Positions 26,943 to 40,586 of a stretch of DNA of 64,000 bases are shown in pieces. This DNA is from Plantago ovata (Eukaryota > Streptophyta > Magnoliopsida > Lamiales > Plantaginaceae): contig CM051456.1 of the NCBI GenBank assembly GCA_028274465.1, positions 90,940,753-91,004,752 on the forward strand, read 5' to 3'. Both the position numbers and the translations under genes were made by a program. Below the pieces are notes generated by a model. The model made no database searches, was not told the DNA's origin, and saw nothing but the letters and a program-made list of their open reading frames with translations. The stretch's first letter is position 1, and every line of letters begins with the position of its first letter.

Positions 26943-27440
26943 GACATCCCTAATTACATTTAGTACTCCCACTAAACAGCTACTTTGCATCCAAACCTAA
27001 CTATCGCGAAAAATTACAAATAAACCTAATTCACCGTCCGATGTGAACTCCGGTGCCCTTTCTCTCCTCCAAATTTAACATCCAAACATGCCCTTAACTA
27101 TTTTTTTTCCTTTTTCCTTTTTCTTTCTTTTCTTTTCTTTTTTTTGTTTTCCTTTTTTTCTTTTTCTATTTTTCTTTTTTACTTTTACCTTTTCTTTATT
27201 TTTATTAAAAAAAACATTTAAAAAAAAATGAAACCAGAGTTCCGATCGGAGCTCTGTCCAGTTCCGACCGAAACTGGACAGCTCCGATCGGAGCTGTACA
27301 GGGAGCTCAATTTTTATTTTTTTTATTTTTTTAGAAAGATCCTTGAAGCTCAATTGAGATTTTTTTTTTTTTATTTTAGAGATGGGGTTGACATTGTGAA
27401 AATTGCAATGCTAATTTTATTTTACAGGTGAAATTTTAAT
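26943..27440. mobile_element. MULE-like foldback fragment B
   Basis: Starts with TCCCTAATTACATTTAGTAC, like the ends of the other foldback elements. The core near 27236-27302 holds the palindrome family (GATCGGAGCTCTG, CCGATCGGAGCTG). Long pyrimidine runs surround the core. The right end is uncertain. The frame at 27075-27353 is a low-complexity artefact. Confidence 0.45.
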
Positions 27441-28186
27441 TTGTTGGAATTTTTTTTAATTTTTAGAAAATTATTTTACTTTTATTCCAAAACAATCCAA
27501 TACAATATGTCGATCCTAAGATTCAGACAGGTCCACAACGGAGCACCATCAACTACTATACTGCTTCTGTATTACAATTTGTGGCAGTAATCTAGTAACT
27601 TATCATACCCATATATCTAGTTTTGACAATATTTTTAATCTCTTCTACTGTATGCATATCAAAGGTTGTTCAGTGAACAACTTTGCATTTCGAGACTTAC
27701 ATATCGCATAAATTGTCTCAACAAAAGCCATCTTCACAAGTTGTGCTCGACATGATTTCTCTTTGGATTCCTTCATAACCCACTCTAGTTCAGATTCAAA
27801 GCTCATGGGAATATGTAGAATCCTCATCCACCGCAGCAATATGTTCCATACTTCCATAGAATTTGAACAGGCGAAAAACAGGTGACTCACTGTCTCATGT
27901 TGTTGGCCACACAGTACATAATTTGTGTCTGCTGTAATACCCATCTTCACTAATCGATCCCGTGTATACATTCTGTCTAGACACGCAGTCCAGAAAATGA
28001 AACTGGCATGAGTTCTAACTCAGTTTCTATAAAACAACTTTCTCCACACTATAACTAGTCGAGTTCCACGCATCTCTTTGTAATTTTTTTGCGTATCAAA
28101 CTGGCCAGTGACCTGCGCATCTGTCCAGGTCTGCAAATTCATCACCTTATCCCTGATTTTAGACAATTTCCGTACAAGCCAAGAAC

Positions 28187-31100
28187 TGTAAGAAAATACG
28201 GTCAGAGTTACCCCTAGGGTACGCAGCGGAATTTTAAAAAATTTCTTAACATACAGGTTAATTGATTATGTATATGTCGTATATATATAAACACGTCAAT
28301 TAGAAGACTAACCTTACTTCCAAAGCAGCTTCCAAGTCTTCGTAATAATCCAGTGTATCTTCTCCTTCGTCGAAGTCGAAGATCTGTAAAACTCTGATTA
28401 TCTGCAAGACAATAAGAGTTAGTTTCCAGCTCCCAGAACCTCAACCTTGGAATCCACGGATGAACAGCCTATCGGAAGAATGCTAGGATATTCTTTGTGT
28501 GACCAAGAAGACGGGGCGGCAATTCCTCCGGTGAGGTGGCGCGCGCGGATGACTATAGAGGAGGAGAGAGTTTATTTTCTCTAAGAAAACTGGGTAGAAT
28601 GACTGTGAAAGTCTATGTCAAAAAACTCTCTAATAGTCTACTATATATAGTAGTCAATAGAAGCCTAAAGCATAAGCAATTAGACTTCGTAAAGGAATAA
28701 GAATCTAATTCTTATCGCACTAGGAAACCAATATCAAGTATAGATTCATTCCCAATCAAATTAAAACTCAATCAGGAAAATCTAACTTATCCCTTGGACT
28801 TCTAATAAAGGAAGGAGTCGAACTCCTTCCCCTACCCAGCTAACGCGCGCGCGCGCTCTCCCAGGGACAATAGGTGGGTCCCGATCTTGGGACCCACTTA
28901 TAGTTCTAAGGCAATTCAAACTCCAAGTATATTTTGCCCAAGTGCATATGTTAATTCTAAATTAACATATCCTTTCTAATCAAATCTCTATTATATTTCC
29001 AAAATATAATCTTTAATTGTATTTACATAAAATACAATTAATTAGCCAATTCAATTAATAATTCCAAATCATTAATTGAGCCACCAAATATTATAATTAA
29101 TTCCAAATCAATTATAATCCATCAATCACAATTAATTCCAAATTAATTGCGATTCCATCTTCAGGGATATTCTGATAGGCTGAATCACTACATAGTGTGA
29201 CCCATAGGGCCTCATCGTATTAAGCAAGTCCTAGACTAGGCAACATGGAATTCCTAGACGGTTCCATTTGCAATATTAATACATGAGGACGTTTGAGAGG
29301 CTTCTCAAAGCAAACCCTTTCGTTGTGAAGTCTGTTGCGCTCAACGCGGCGATGGTAACGTCCCTTCATCTGACTTGCTCGAATGCATCTAGGATCGATG
29401 AAGTGTCTATCCCAATAATACATCCACGGGCATCTCAGGGAGTTGCTTGGTTAAGATATACTTATGACCATCATAATATATCATTTGCACTGGTCAGTGA
29501 CTTTACCAACACAACTTGAGAGATGAATCATGTGCTACACTTGAGAGATGAATCCTTCACAGAATCACTTATCATCCCTATTTGTATGTAACCATAATCC
29601 TGGATCGTGTCTTAGGTCAACTGCTTATTCAGAGCTGACATCGACGGGTCCACCAAGGATATGGCGCAACAAATATGATGATAAAGTCCTGTAAGTACAA
29701 AGGACGACTGCATCACTTCGACAACTTACCGGTTCCCATAGACACTTCGGTGTAGAGTATACATCGATGGGAGTGTCCGATGGGTACTTCCATTGTTCGA
29801 TAATCCTTCTTCGAATAACTATGCGCAGTTACGGGAACGTTTCTCGATTGTCCAACAATCCGTTCCGTGTGTTAGGAAACTTGTAATTTTGATGAGCAAT
29901 TAACCATGCTAAATTAAGAACAGTCCAGTAACTAGTACTCTTGAGGTCCATAGGATTTTAGAATTTTTAAAGGACATTGTAAAAGAGGAACGTTTGCTGA
30001 TGACTTAGATAGGTGTTAGATAAGTTTTTATCCTTGTGGATGACGTACTTTAATTTCTGTGAAGAAATTAATTTATTGACACTTTAGCGTATGATGTATT
30101 TTATTTTCTGAAAAGAAAATATCTTATTGATGCTTAGCTTTGATGTAACTTATTTTCTGAAAAGAAAATGACCTATTGAAGCATTTGCTGAAGATGTATT
30201 TTGTTTATTATAAACAAATCATTGAAGCAAATAAGAAACCGGTCAGAATCTTGAAGACTTTTGAAGATCTGAAGACTTGAAGACTTGAAGACTTGAAGAT
30301 TGCTGAAGACTGGTAAGGCACGTGTTGCTCAGAAAGTGAAATTTTCAGCAACAGCATTGCATAAGTGAAAATCTGAAAGACAGAGTAGGTTGTGCTTGCT
30401 GAAACTGAGAATAAACACTTGCTGATGAACATATGTGACCTCTTGCTGAATGTACGTGATTTTGCGCTCCATTGTTACTGTTTGAATTCTATTCAAAGGT
30501 GCATTTAATGCAAAGCTTACACGCGTAGGACATAAAGACTAGAAGACAAACAAAGGTTGCTGCTGAAAGTACAAAAGCAAGATAGTGACATGTTAAGGAA
30601 CAAAAGCCTTAGGATTTGAAATTCAAACGGCTCCTTACTTGCACTATAAATAGAGGTCATCCGGCAAAGAGTTGAAGTGTGTCAACAACGTGATCAAACT
30701 CTCACTTGTGCTTAAAATTCACAAACCTTCAAACACTCTTACTGCCATTGATCCGTTCCAAGACTTAAAGCTTGAAAAAGCTACTTGTGAAGAAGTAGAA
30801 CAAACTCGGCTAAGAAATTAGTTAAGTGTTCTTTCTTTCGAACAAGAACAAGTCTTGACACCAGAAACAATCAAACTTGTTTACTGCAAAGTATTCCAAG
30901 TTTTGTTTCTTAGATTACTTGTTGTAACTGAAGAAGTTATAATTAAGTTATCTCACCCCAAAACTCTCTAACTGAAAATACACCCTTTCAGGCGTGATAT
31001 TCAGGGGGAACTTAATCAAGCATAGTTTTGCTGATTAAAAGTACCAAGTTTGGTGGAGAACAAGGTTGAGTTCTCTAGTTTAGGTTGGAGACAAAGCAAG

Positions 31101-31935
31101 TGTGCTTTGGTTTCTGTTGAATCGCTTTAGATAGGAGATTGTAAGGAACCTCAATCATATCTTAGTGGATTCAGTCCTAGAAAGGACAAAGTGGATTAGT
31201 TGGGAGATTACGCCACTCTCAGATACCACTCTAAAACCGTTTGTGTGATTTACTTACTGCATTTAGCTTTCAGCAAATCTTATCTGTTTGTACACAGTCA
31301 CTCACATCATTTGCTGAAACACTTTACTTGCTGAAAAAGCACTTATTGTTTCAAAGACTTCCGCTCTCTGATTTTAAGTATCAGCAAACCAAGCTACTGT
31401 AAAGTAACTTACGCCTGCTAAGAAAGTTAAGTATCAGCAATCTCATTACTGAAAAGTAATAAGTACTTGCTGATAAAGTTTTAAACGACAAAAGTTTGAA
31501 AAGACTATTCACCCCCCCCCCCCTCTAGTCTTTTCTTGTTGTTTAAAGGGACCAACACCGTGACCGTGGGATCGGCTCACACTTGCTCCAACAAGTATAA
31601 CCTCCACGCATACTAGTCTCGTCTGGTTCATTCAGACCCCTACATCCGAGATGAACCTCGACTAGGGAGAGTTGGGATAGATGATAACTCACATAGCTCC
31701 CACTATCTGTGTGATCGGTCATCTATCCGAGGGGACATGTTTAATATCAATACAGACAGTAATAAAGATATGACATGCTGCATGCCTGGTGTAATATAAA
31801 TATGAAAGCGATACTCAATAGTAAAAGCAACAAACATATATTATATTACGTCGACCTGTGTAATAGTACATATATGTCCTCTATAAGGGCTCCATGCCCT
31901 TAGTAAGGACTGTCTCTAGGACATATACACTATCA
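28187..31935 (-). mobile_element. solo LTR, relative of the first copia, carrying a nested solo LTR
   Basis: Flanked by a perfect 5-bp duplication of the LINE, AGAAC (28182-28186 and 31936-31940), with TG...CA ends. Its left end (TGTAAGAAAATACG, then TACGCAGCGGAA) and right end (GTCTCTAGGACATATACACT) match the plan of the 1.9-kb LTRs at 3347 and 11658, so it is a relative of that family. Without the nested LTR it is about 2.06 kb. No internal region remains, as expected after LTR-LTR recombination. Fossil. Confidence 0.85.
29870..31557 (+). mobile_element. nested solo LTR (copia-like), 1.69 kb
   Basis: Flanked by a perfect 5-bp duplication, CCGTG (29865-29869 and 31558-31562). It starts TGTTAGGAAACTTG and ends GGGACCAACA. 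A TATA box, CTATAAATAG, near 30643 gives plus orientation. A run of C near 31512 lies close to the 3' end. It inserted after the host LTR, so it is the youngest of the three nested layers here. Confidence 0.85.
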
Positions 31936-32506
31936 AGAACAAGTCGAAGATGGAACATAATCTCTTACCAAGGTACCTTTCAGATAATAACTATGGATCC
32001 ACCGCACCCATAACTTATCTGTCTTCATGCTCAAATGTCAAAGAAGTTTAGCGATGGTAGCATCATTCCACACTTGAGGAGAGATAACATTATGTCCACC
32101 TTGTAACTTTGGTTCACAAATTTTATCCCAAGCAACCGGTAACTTTCTATTCACCTCAGTTTTGCCACCCCATAAGAAAGTTCGACAATATGCTTCAATT
32201 TTCTTCAACACTTTCTTAGGAATCGGAAATAATTGCATCCAATAATTTGATGTAGACAAGATTACACTTTTAATAAGTTGAAGCCTCCCCGCATAGCTTA
32301 GAAATTGAGATGTCCAATGTTTTATTCTGTCAACCACCTTATCCACCAAGACTTGGAACTGATTTGTAGTAAGCTTATTGCTTGCTAAAGGCATCACCAA
32401 GTATTTGAAGGGCATCACACCCTTCACAAATCCATTAGAGTGTAGTATATTCTCTTGTAATGGCAAAGGAACTCCTCCAAAATAAACTTTACTTTTGCTG
32501 AAATTT

Positions 32507-34095
32507 GTTGGAATTTTAGTTAAACCAAATGTGGTTTGTCCATGACTTTATACCTCAACTAAAGGGGCTCACAAGTCGAAAACAAGGTTTCTCAAATATG
32601 TATGAATCTACTATAGTAGTAGAAGAAACTTAAAGAAATAATTACTAAAATTCTTTTTATGGTGAAAGAGTAATTGAATTTCAAAGTGTGTTGGTTGATG
32701 CATGGTATGAGTCTATGAGATACCAAAGATTGGTGTTGGGAGATATCCCACATGGCTAAGACCCTCTCTATCATCGTCGTATGATAAAGGTTTGATCATA
32801 CAGCTGCCAACCATACGTGGCTCTCCAGCCATGTATGTAAGCATATGTCCATCGAGCAAACGCGTAAGATGCAATTGTTTTTTTTTTGTTTTTTTTTTTC
32901 CTTTTTATGTTTTCTTTCATACTTTAGTTGGTTTTTCACTCTTTTTTCTTTTTAATTGCCTTTTATTTTCTTATCATTATTTTTCATATTTTTCCCTATT
33001 AATAAATTGTATTGAAATACCAATTATAAAATTTAAAAATATTTTAATTCAATAGGAAACGACATCTAAATAATATAGAGTATGAAGTTTTATGTTATAT
33101 TAATTAATTAATCAAATTTAAATAATATGAAGTATGAAATTTTAAAAGAAATGGAGAAAGAATGAAGTAGTTAAAAAGAAATGAGAAAATACAAGAAAAA
33201 TTTGAGTTAGATATGATGGTTGGAGATGAGGAGTATGATAGAGTTTGATATGAGTGGAATGTTGAGGTGTCGTAAGATAGAGTTTGAGGGATGTGGATGG
33301 TCTAAGAATGCACTAAGGCTCAGGGGTGTAGACTGGGGGTGGCAGGGCCTGCCACCCGCCACCCCTAAACTTTTTCAAATTTTTTAATTATCATATGTAT
33401 ATTTTTGAAAAATTCATAGTTTGCTACCCCTAATTTTTTATTGTATTTTTTAATCAAATTTCTTAACTTTCGAATAAGTATCTTGTTATAATATATCTCG
33501 CCACCCCAATTTTTCATTCCTGACTCAGCCCCTGCTAAGGCTAGGTAGTTGTGGAAATTTTTTTTTTTGCCAAATATTAACTTTTCATTTGGATCCAATT
33601 AGAAGAACACCAACAGGGTGGTCCACTTCGTACATCAGATGTTTGCACTGCTTGATGACTTGATCAACGGAATGTTGTGAAGCGAACAATCATGAATATT
33701 GAACGAAAAATAGTGTGTTTTTTCGTTCTAAGCCTTATGAGCGAATTCTTTTGACCTTTTGAGTGAATCTTTGTGTTCTTTCGTTGATTTGCTGTTGTTT
33801 TTCACGCCACTTGACCTATTATAGATACACCATTCTCGTGTTGCAGAATTCATTCATTCGATCTGCTCTCTCCTTCTTCTCTAGTTCTCCAGAAAATCAA
33901 AACTTCTCTTATTATAGTAGTCCACCCAAAATTCGTATTTTTCAGTACTTGTAATACGAATTCACCTGCAGTTCTATTTTGGGAGACTGATCGTCAGATA
34001 CTGTAAGTACGAAGTCCAGGACAAATAAATTCTTAATAACAGTGTGCTGACGCTTGGCCATGCAATTCTTATTTCTGTCTATTTTCTAGATTCTT
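32507..34095 (+). repeat. LTR-like repeat, copy A of the tandem segment
   Basis: Begins TGTTGGAATTTTAGTTAAAC directly after LINE coding sequence and matches 38437-39993 nearly base for base. The 3' limit of the LTR itself was not fixed, because no matching 5-bp target duplication was found. It contains the hAT MITE at 33321-33534. Position 34080-34092 is the unoccupied version of the site that CACTA element 2 occupies in copy B. Fossil. Confidence 0.7.
33321..33534. mobile_element. hAT-type MITE, copy A
   Basis: 214 bp with terminal inverted repeats CAGGGG...CCCCTG and a perfect 8-bp target duplication CTAAGGCT (33313-33320 and 33535-33542). Both are hallmarks of hAT. It contains GCCACCC-rich and AT-rich blocks and no coding sequence. 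An identical insertion is present in copy B at 39236-39441. Confidence 0.88.
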
Positions 34096-34154
34096 GTTTC
34101 GATACTATTTTGCATATACCTTACACAAGTTTTATATTTTTATGTTCAAGAGAG

Positions 34155-34440
34155 AATATCATAATTAATAGGTACTCTTTGTGATACCTAATAACAAAAA
34201 AAAAACCCTTAGTTGGACAATAACATTTGAGTCCCAAAAATCAATTTTTGAGGTTGACTGCCCTGTAATTACAAGTTTGCCATTGCCACAAAATGCCTAA
34301 AACAAACATGCCCTAAGTTAATAAACTGATTTAAAAAAAAGAAAGAAAACCTAAAGAAATGTCAAAAAGAAAAAAGTAAATAAATTAAAAAAGAGCAAAA
34401 TATAATTGTCGTGGTGGCGATTAGCAAAATATAATTGTCG
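34155..34440. mobile_element. left half of a MULE-like foldback element (copy A)
   Basis: Matches the left half of the foldback element at 43925-44610 up to AATTGTCGTGGTGG (about 34428), where similarity stops. The remainder of the element is missing here and the sequence runs through a short filler into CACTA element 1. This point is therefore a rearrangement breakpoint. Confidence 0.65.
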
Positions 34441-34715
34441 GTAAATAAATTTAGCTATGTTAGCGATCCGTCGCTAAATAGGACGTCGCGAAAAGTGGCG
34501 TCGCTATGAAAAGCGACGATTAAACCCAACTGTCGCAAAATAATAGCGACGGATAAACCTATCCGTCTCCCTAGTGGTCGTTGACCATTATGGAGACGGA
34601 ACAAATTATCCGTCGCTATTATTTTGCGACGGATGGGTTTAACCGTCGCTAAATGGATGGGACACGTGTCCTTCCCTGGCCAAGTGCTCAGGGCGACGGA
34701 TAGAGTCATTCGTCG

Positions 34716-35372
<657 letters not shown>

Positions 35373-35621
35373 TATATATTTTTTTTTAATTTCTGTTATT
35401 GTTTTCAAATTATGTTTGTTATTCGAGTTAAAATTGAATGCGCCAGAGATTTATGTACGATGATTGACGGTCGAAACTATAAATTTCATTCAACAAACTA
35501 AAATTGTACGTACAGAAATACTAAAATGTACAACATAAACATAAAAAACGAGCATCTCAAAATGTACGGAGATGCAATCCTACAATGTACGAACATAAAC
35601 TAAAAATACTAAAACTACTAG

Positions 35622-36418
35622 CTACTCCTCTGCCTCTGCGTTCTCCTCGGCCTCTGCGTTCTCCACCCCACCCAAAGCTCCAGCATGGTGGTGCGGCTGG
35701 ATGAGGGGAGGGTCCCGGTTCCAGTACGCTTCCCACAGCGGCCGAGAAGCCGTGTCAATCCATAGGGGCCGTTTTCCCTCCTTGCTCCAGTCAGTTTTGA
35801 CTCTCATCATCGTATGCATGTGGATGCTAGAGCCTCGGACCAGGAACATATTCCACAACTCCTCCATATGAGCAGGAGGCATATAGTAGTAGTTCTGCAA
35901 TATATATTCAATGTACATAAGTGAAATGAAACACAATTTACCTAAATGTTACACTTAATTAGTGAGCGGCGCCTACTCAATAACCTAAGGTTGCTGTCTA
36001 ACATAATCATGGGCGCCGCCTACCCAACATCATGAATGCGGACGTAAAGTTATTAAATACAAATAAAGTACCTTCAATTCCTCGAAAAACTGCTCCTTTG
36101 CGGACATAGGAAGCGTACTCCACCTTTCACCCCCACTCCCTGGCTCTGGAAGCGTATGAAATCTTCTACGGATGATGTTACCCAACTTTCTATTAGCTTC
36201 AGGCGGGTGAAACTTGTAACACATATTAAAAAAATAATTATGGATACCCACAACTATATATAAAAACAATTAAATACAAACTTTAAGTACAAAACTTACA
36301 TGGAACCCTGCCCAACAGACAAGACATGCAACCCATTGTCGCCGCCCTGGGGCAGTGCTAGACCATCGTCGCCGCCCTGGGGTTGTGCTTGACCATCGAC
36401 GTTCATTGTCTTGATTGT
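35622..36418 (-). pseudogene. remnant CACTA accessory gene (element 1)
   Basis: Exon-like blocks on the minus strand: about 36418-36303 (MNVDGQAQPQGGDDGL, a Gly/Gln repeat), about 36217-36072 (GNIIRRRF...EQFFEELK), and 35894-35622 (YYYMPPAHMEELWNMF...PLWEAYW, then stop). The second and third blocks are homologous to exons 2 and 3 of the gene in CACTA element 2, with the exon break at the same EEL(K/R) position. The first junction does not join cleanly and the frame ends early in a Glu/Ala repeat, so it is probably non-functional. The intron near 35960-36040 holds the GCCGCCTACCC hairpin repeats. Confidence 0.6.
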
Positions 36419-38230
36419 TAGTTAACTTATTGTCACTTAATAAGTTGCCACTCACTTAATAAGTACAGACGAGGACTCGGAAAGCAAGGAAAGTTTGTAA
36501 TGTTTACTCTATAGATACCAGGAAATAAAGTCCATTTATTAGTAGGCCACGCGATGAGAATGACTGAAATAGGCCAGCACAGTAACAACGGCATTAGAAA
36601 TGTTGTTGTTACGGTGCCTGCCTACTACAATCATTCACAACACAAGGTCATATTATTAGTTTGGTCCTATGGTGTGTTCAGTTAAATACAATCAGTTCCC
36701 TTAAATGTCAGTAAGGCTTACCAATGGGTGCAAACCAATAAAACGCTTACTGATCGACAGTAAACGTATAGTATTAGTTATCACCCAATGTAAGCCTAAT
36801 CCAACACTTCCAAACTAATATATGTATATCATCATCACACCTATTCATTTCAATGAAAAACAAATCTTATGTGTGTGTTCAGTCAAATACAATCAGTTCG
36901 ATTAAATGTCGGGGAGACTTTTCTATGGGACCTAATCAATGTAACGCTCACTGGTAGATAGTAAGCATGTACTATTAGTTAGGGCCCAAGAAAAATCTTA
37001 CCAACACACACAAACCAATTATAATAGCATCATCACACTCAATAGCTTATATAACATAATTAAAATAATTAACATTATTAATCTATTAATTAACATAATT
37101 ATAATTATCAGAACTAAGTAGGCAGAATTTTAATCTTTTTTATTAATCAAACTTAATCCAACTTAATTCAAAATTTAACAAAATATTAAGCAAATTTAAC
37201 ATGAATATTATAATAACATGAAAACAGAACTAACTTAAGCAATTTAACAGAACTAACTTAAGCAAATTTAACATGCATATTAAGCATGAATAACCAATTT
37301 AACATGAATAAGGTATTAACATGAATATTATGATATTCAAATCCATTTAACATGAATATTACATGAATATTAACCAAATTACAGTTAAAAATTAGGGTTA
37401 ATTTGGGGCAAATCAAACCCAACCTTCAGGAAAAATTCATTTACAGATTTAAGAGAACCATTCTAGCTATACAACATATATAATTTAACAATAAACAACT
37501 ATAAAAATCAGATTTAAGCACAAAACATAAAAAATCCCAAAAATTAGGGTTAGGGTTCTAACCTTTTTTGGGCAAAGATCGAATCGGAGAGGAGAAGAGG
37601 ATGAGGTGGCTCGTCACTAGGCACAATGGTGACTAATTCTACCAATTTCAACCAAAAATGAGGAATTAGAAAATGAAATTGAAAAATTAGAGAAGCAAAA
37701 GAATGAGAGGAAGTAAACTTACAGATTGTATTAAAGAATGGTGGCGGTGGAAGGTGGTGGCGGCGGTGATGATGACGGCGGACGGTGGTGGGTGGTAGTT
37801 AGGGTTTGGGGTTTGATGGGGAGAAGAGAAATGGGGGAGGAGAATGAGAGAATGCTCTCTCTGTAAGCAGACATCGTCTGCTTTATACAGACATATAGCG
37901 ACAGATTACTAATCCGTCGCCATTTCTCAAATTTAATTTATATTTTTCTTTTTTTTTTCTCACAGTCAACGACGTATAGCGACGGATAAACTCATTCGTC
38001 TCCAATTTAGAGACGGATAAAACTTATCCGTCGCTTCTGGAGATGCGGATTGGATCTCTGAATACACGAACTGAGCTTAGAGCGCAGTTTGTCTCTATCC
38101 GTCGCTAAGTGTAGCGATCCGTCGCTAAATAGCGAAGGATCGTATCCGTATCAATTCTTCCGTCGCTAAATAGCGACGGATCGTATCCGTATCAATTCTT
38201 CCGTCGCTAAATGACTGATTTCTTGTAGTG

Positions 38231-38436
38231 AATTGAGACGTCCAATGTTTTATTCTATCAACCACCTTATCCACCAAGACTTGGAACTGATTTGTAGTAA
38301 GCTTCTTGCTTGCTAAAGGCATCCCCAAGTATTTGAAAGGCATCACACCCTTCACAAATCCAGTAGAGTGTAGTATATTCTCTTGTAATGGCAAAGGAAC
38401 TCCTCCAAAATAAATTTTACTTTTGCCGAAATTTGT
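38231..38436 (-). mobile_element. LINE reverse-transcriptase piece, copy B
   Basis: Nearly identical to 32300-32505 (FVKGVMPFKYLGMPLASKKL, KVVDRIKHWTSQF). It is cut at its 3' side by the CACTA element 1 terminus. It is the left edge of the second copy of the tandem segment. Confidence 0.85.
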
Positions 38437-39993
38437 TGGAATTTTAGTTAAACCAAATGTGGTTTGTCCATGACTTTATACCTCAACTAAAGGGGCTCAC
38501 AAGTCGAAAACAAGGTTTCTCAAATATGTATGAATCTACTATAGTAGAAGAAGAAACATAAAGAAATAATTACTAAAATTCTTTTTATGGTGAAAGAGTA
38601 ATTGAAGTTCAAAGTGTGTTGGTTGATGCATGGTATGAGTCTATGAGATACCAAAGATTGGTGTTGGGAGATATCTCACATGGCTAAGACCCTCTCTATC
38701 ATCGTCGTATGATAAAGGTTTGATCATACAGCTGCCAACCATACGTGGCTCTCCAGCCATGTATGTAAGCATATGTCCATCGAGCAAACGCGTAAGATGC
38801 AATTGTTTTTTTTTTTTCCTTTTTATGTTTTCTTTCATACTTTAGTTGGTTTTTCACTTTTTTTCTTTTTAATTGCCTTTTATTTTCTTATCATTTATTT
38901 TTCATATTTTTCCCTATTAATAAATTGTATTGAAATACCAATTATAAAATTTAAAAATATTTAAATTCAATAGGAAACTACATCTAGATAATATAGAGTA
39001 TGAAGTTTATGTTATATTAATTAATTATTAAATATAAATAATATGAAGTATGAAATTTTAAAAGAAATGGAAAAAGAATGAAGTAATTAAAAGAAATGAG
39101 AAAATACAAGAAAAATTTGAGTTAGATATGATGGTTGGAGATGAGGAGTATGATAGAGTTTGATATGAGTGGAATGTTGAGGTGTCGTAAGATAGAGTTT
39201 GAGGGATGTGGATGGTCTAAGAATGCACTAAGGCTCAGGGGCGGAGACTGTGCCTGCCACCCGCCACCCCCAAACTTTTTCAAATTTTTTAATTATCATA
39301 TGTATATTTTTGAAAAATTCATAGTTTGCTACCCCTAAATTTTTTTATTGTATTTTTTAATCAAATTTCTTAACTTTCAAATAAGTATCTTTTTATAATA
39401 TATCTCGCCACCCCAATTTTTCATTCCTGACTCAGCCCCTGCTAAGGCTAGGTAGTGGTGGAAATTATTTTTTTTGGCCAAATATTAACTTTTCATTTGG
39501 ATCCAATTAGAAGAACACCAACAGGGCGGTCCACTTTGTACATCAGATGTTTGCACTGCTTGATGACTTGATCAACGGAATGTTGTGAAGCGAACAATCA
39601 TGAATATTGAACGAAAAATAGTGTGTTTTTTCGTTCTAAGCCTTATGAGCGAATTCTTTTGACCTTTTGAGCGAATCTTTGTGTTCTTTCGTTGATTTGC
39701 TGTTGTTTGTCACGCCACTTGACCTATTATAAATACACCATTCTCGTGTTGCGGAATTCATTCATTCGATCTGCTCTCTCCTTCTTCTCTACTTCTCCAG
39801 AAAATCAAAACTTCTCATATTATAGTAGTCCACCCAAAATTCGTATTTTTCAGTACTTGTAATACGAATTCACCTGCAGTTTTATCTTGGGAGACTGATC
39901 GTCAGATACTGTAAGTACGAAGTCCAGGACAAATAAATTTTTAATAACAGTGTGCTGACGCTCGACTATGCAATTCTTATTTCTGTCTATTTT
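38437..39993 (+). repeat. LTR-like repeat, copy B of the tandem segment
   Basis: Starts TGTTGGAATTTTAGTTAAAC after the LINE piece and follows copy A (32507 onward) almost base for base up to GTCTATTTT, where CACTA element 2 is inserted. It resumes at 43852 with TTTCTAGATTCTTG. Fossil. Confidence 0.75.
39236..39441. mobile_element. hAT-type MITE, copy B
   Basis: Same element, same site and same 8-bp duplication CTAAGGCT as copy A, with a few internal differences. It shows that the MITE was in place before the segment was duplicated. Confidence 0.88.
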
Positions 39994-40011
39994 CACTACA
40001 AGGAGGACACC

Positions 40012-40325
40012 ATTTAGCGACGGATCCATCCGTCGCTAAATAATGCCAATCGGTCGCTAATAACAATTAGCGACCGATCATTTTTTTTAGCGACGGATAA
40101 AATCTTCGTCGCTAAACCGTTAGTCGCTAGCGAATTAGCGACCGATGAGTTATCCGTCGCTAATTAGCGACGGATAAGGAGGTTGACTTTTAGCAACCGA
40201 TGACTTGTCCATCGCCAAAGGCCCCGGAGATCCAGCGACGGATAACTCATCCGTCGGTGGATCTCTGATGCTCTTAGCGACGGAGCTCTGGAGCTCCCAG
40301 CGACGGATAAAGTCATCGGTTGCTA
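40012..40325. repeat. left subterminal repeat array of CACTA element 2
   Basis: About twenty copies of a ten-base motif in both orientations, in two forms, AGCGACGGAT and AGCGACCGAT, often paired as inverted couples around short spacers. In En/Spm-type elements such arrays bind the TNPA-like protein; that role here is inferred. Confidence 0.85.
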
Positions 40326-40586
40326 TTTTTTTTATTTTTTATAATTTTTTAGATATAATAATGAGAACCAAAATCAAATGCAACCTGTTCAATTAAGAAA
40401 CATGTTACAGAAATTCTTATAGACCAAATAAACAAAAAAATAATCCAAAAAAATCATAATAAATGTACCAAAACCCTTCATACATATAATAATAATCATA
40501 CGTACACAATACTAATCCAAAAGAATATCATAGTGTACACAGTATTCATGTAGAAAATAGTAAATAGAGTCGAAAAGGATAGGGGA

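Larger units (their letters stand above)
27487..32505 (-). mobile_element. L1-type LINE fragment split by a nested solo LTR
   Basis: On the minus strand, 32505-31941 encodes the C-terminal part of a plant L1 reverse transcriptase (NILHSNGFVKGVMPFKYL, then KHWTSQFLSYAGRLQLIKS). The segment 28181-27487 continues with the zf-RVT region (TRDRLVKMGI, YVLCGQQHETVSHLFFACS). The two are parted by the solo LTR at 28187-31935. The 5' part, with endonuclease and catalytic YADD, is missing. The encoded stretch between the pieces, near 28000, contains stops. Dead copy. A second piece of the same LINE region lies at 38231-38436. Confidence 0.85.

Noticed and set aside
27075-27353. Lys/Glu-rich frame of 92 codons
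   Set aside because: Low-complexity translation of a pyrimidine-rich tract inside a foldback element.
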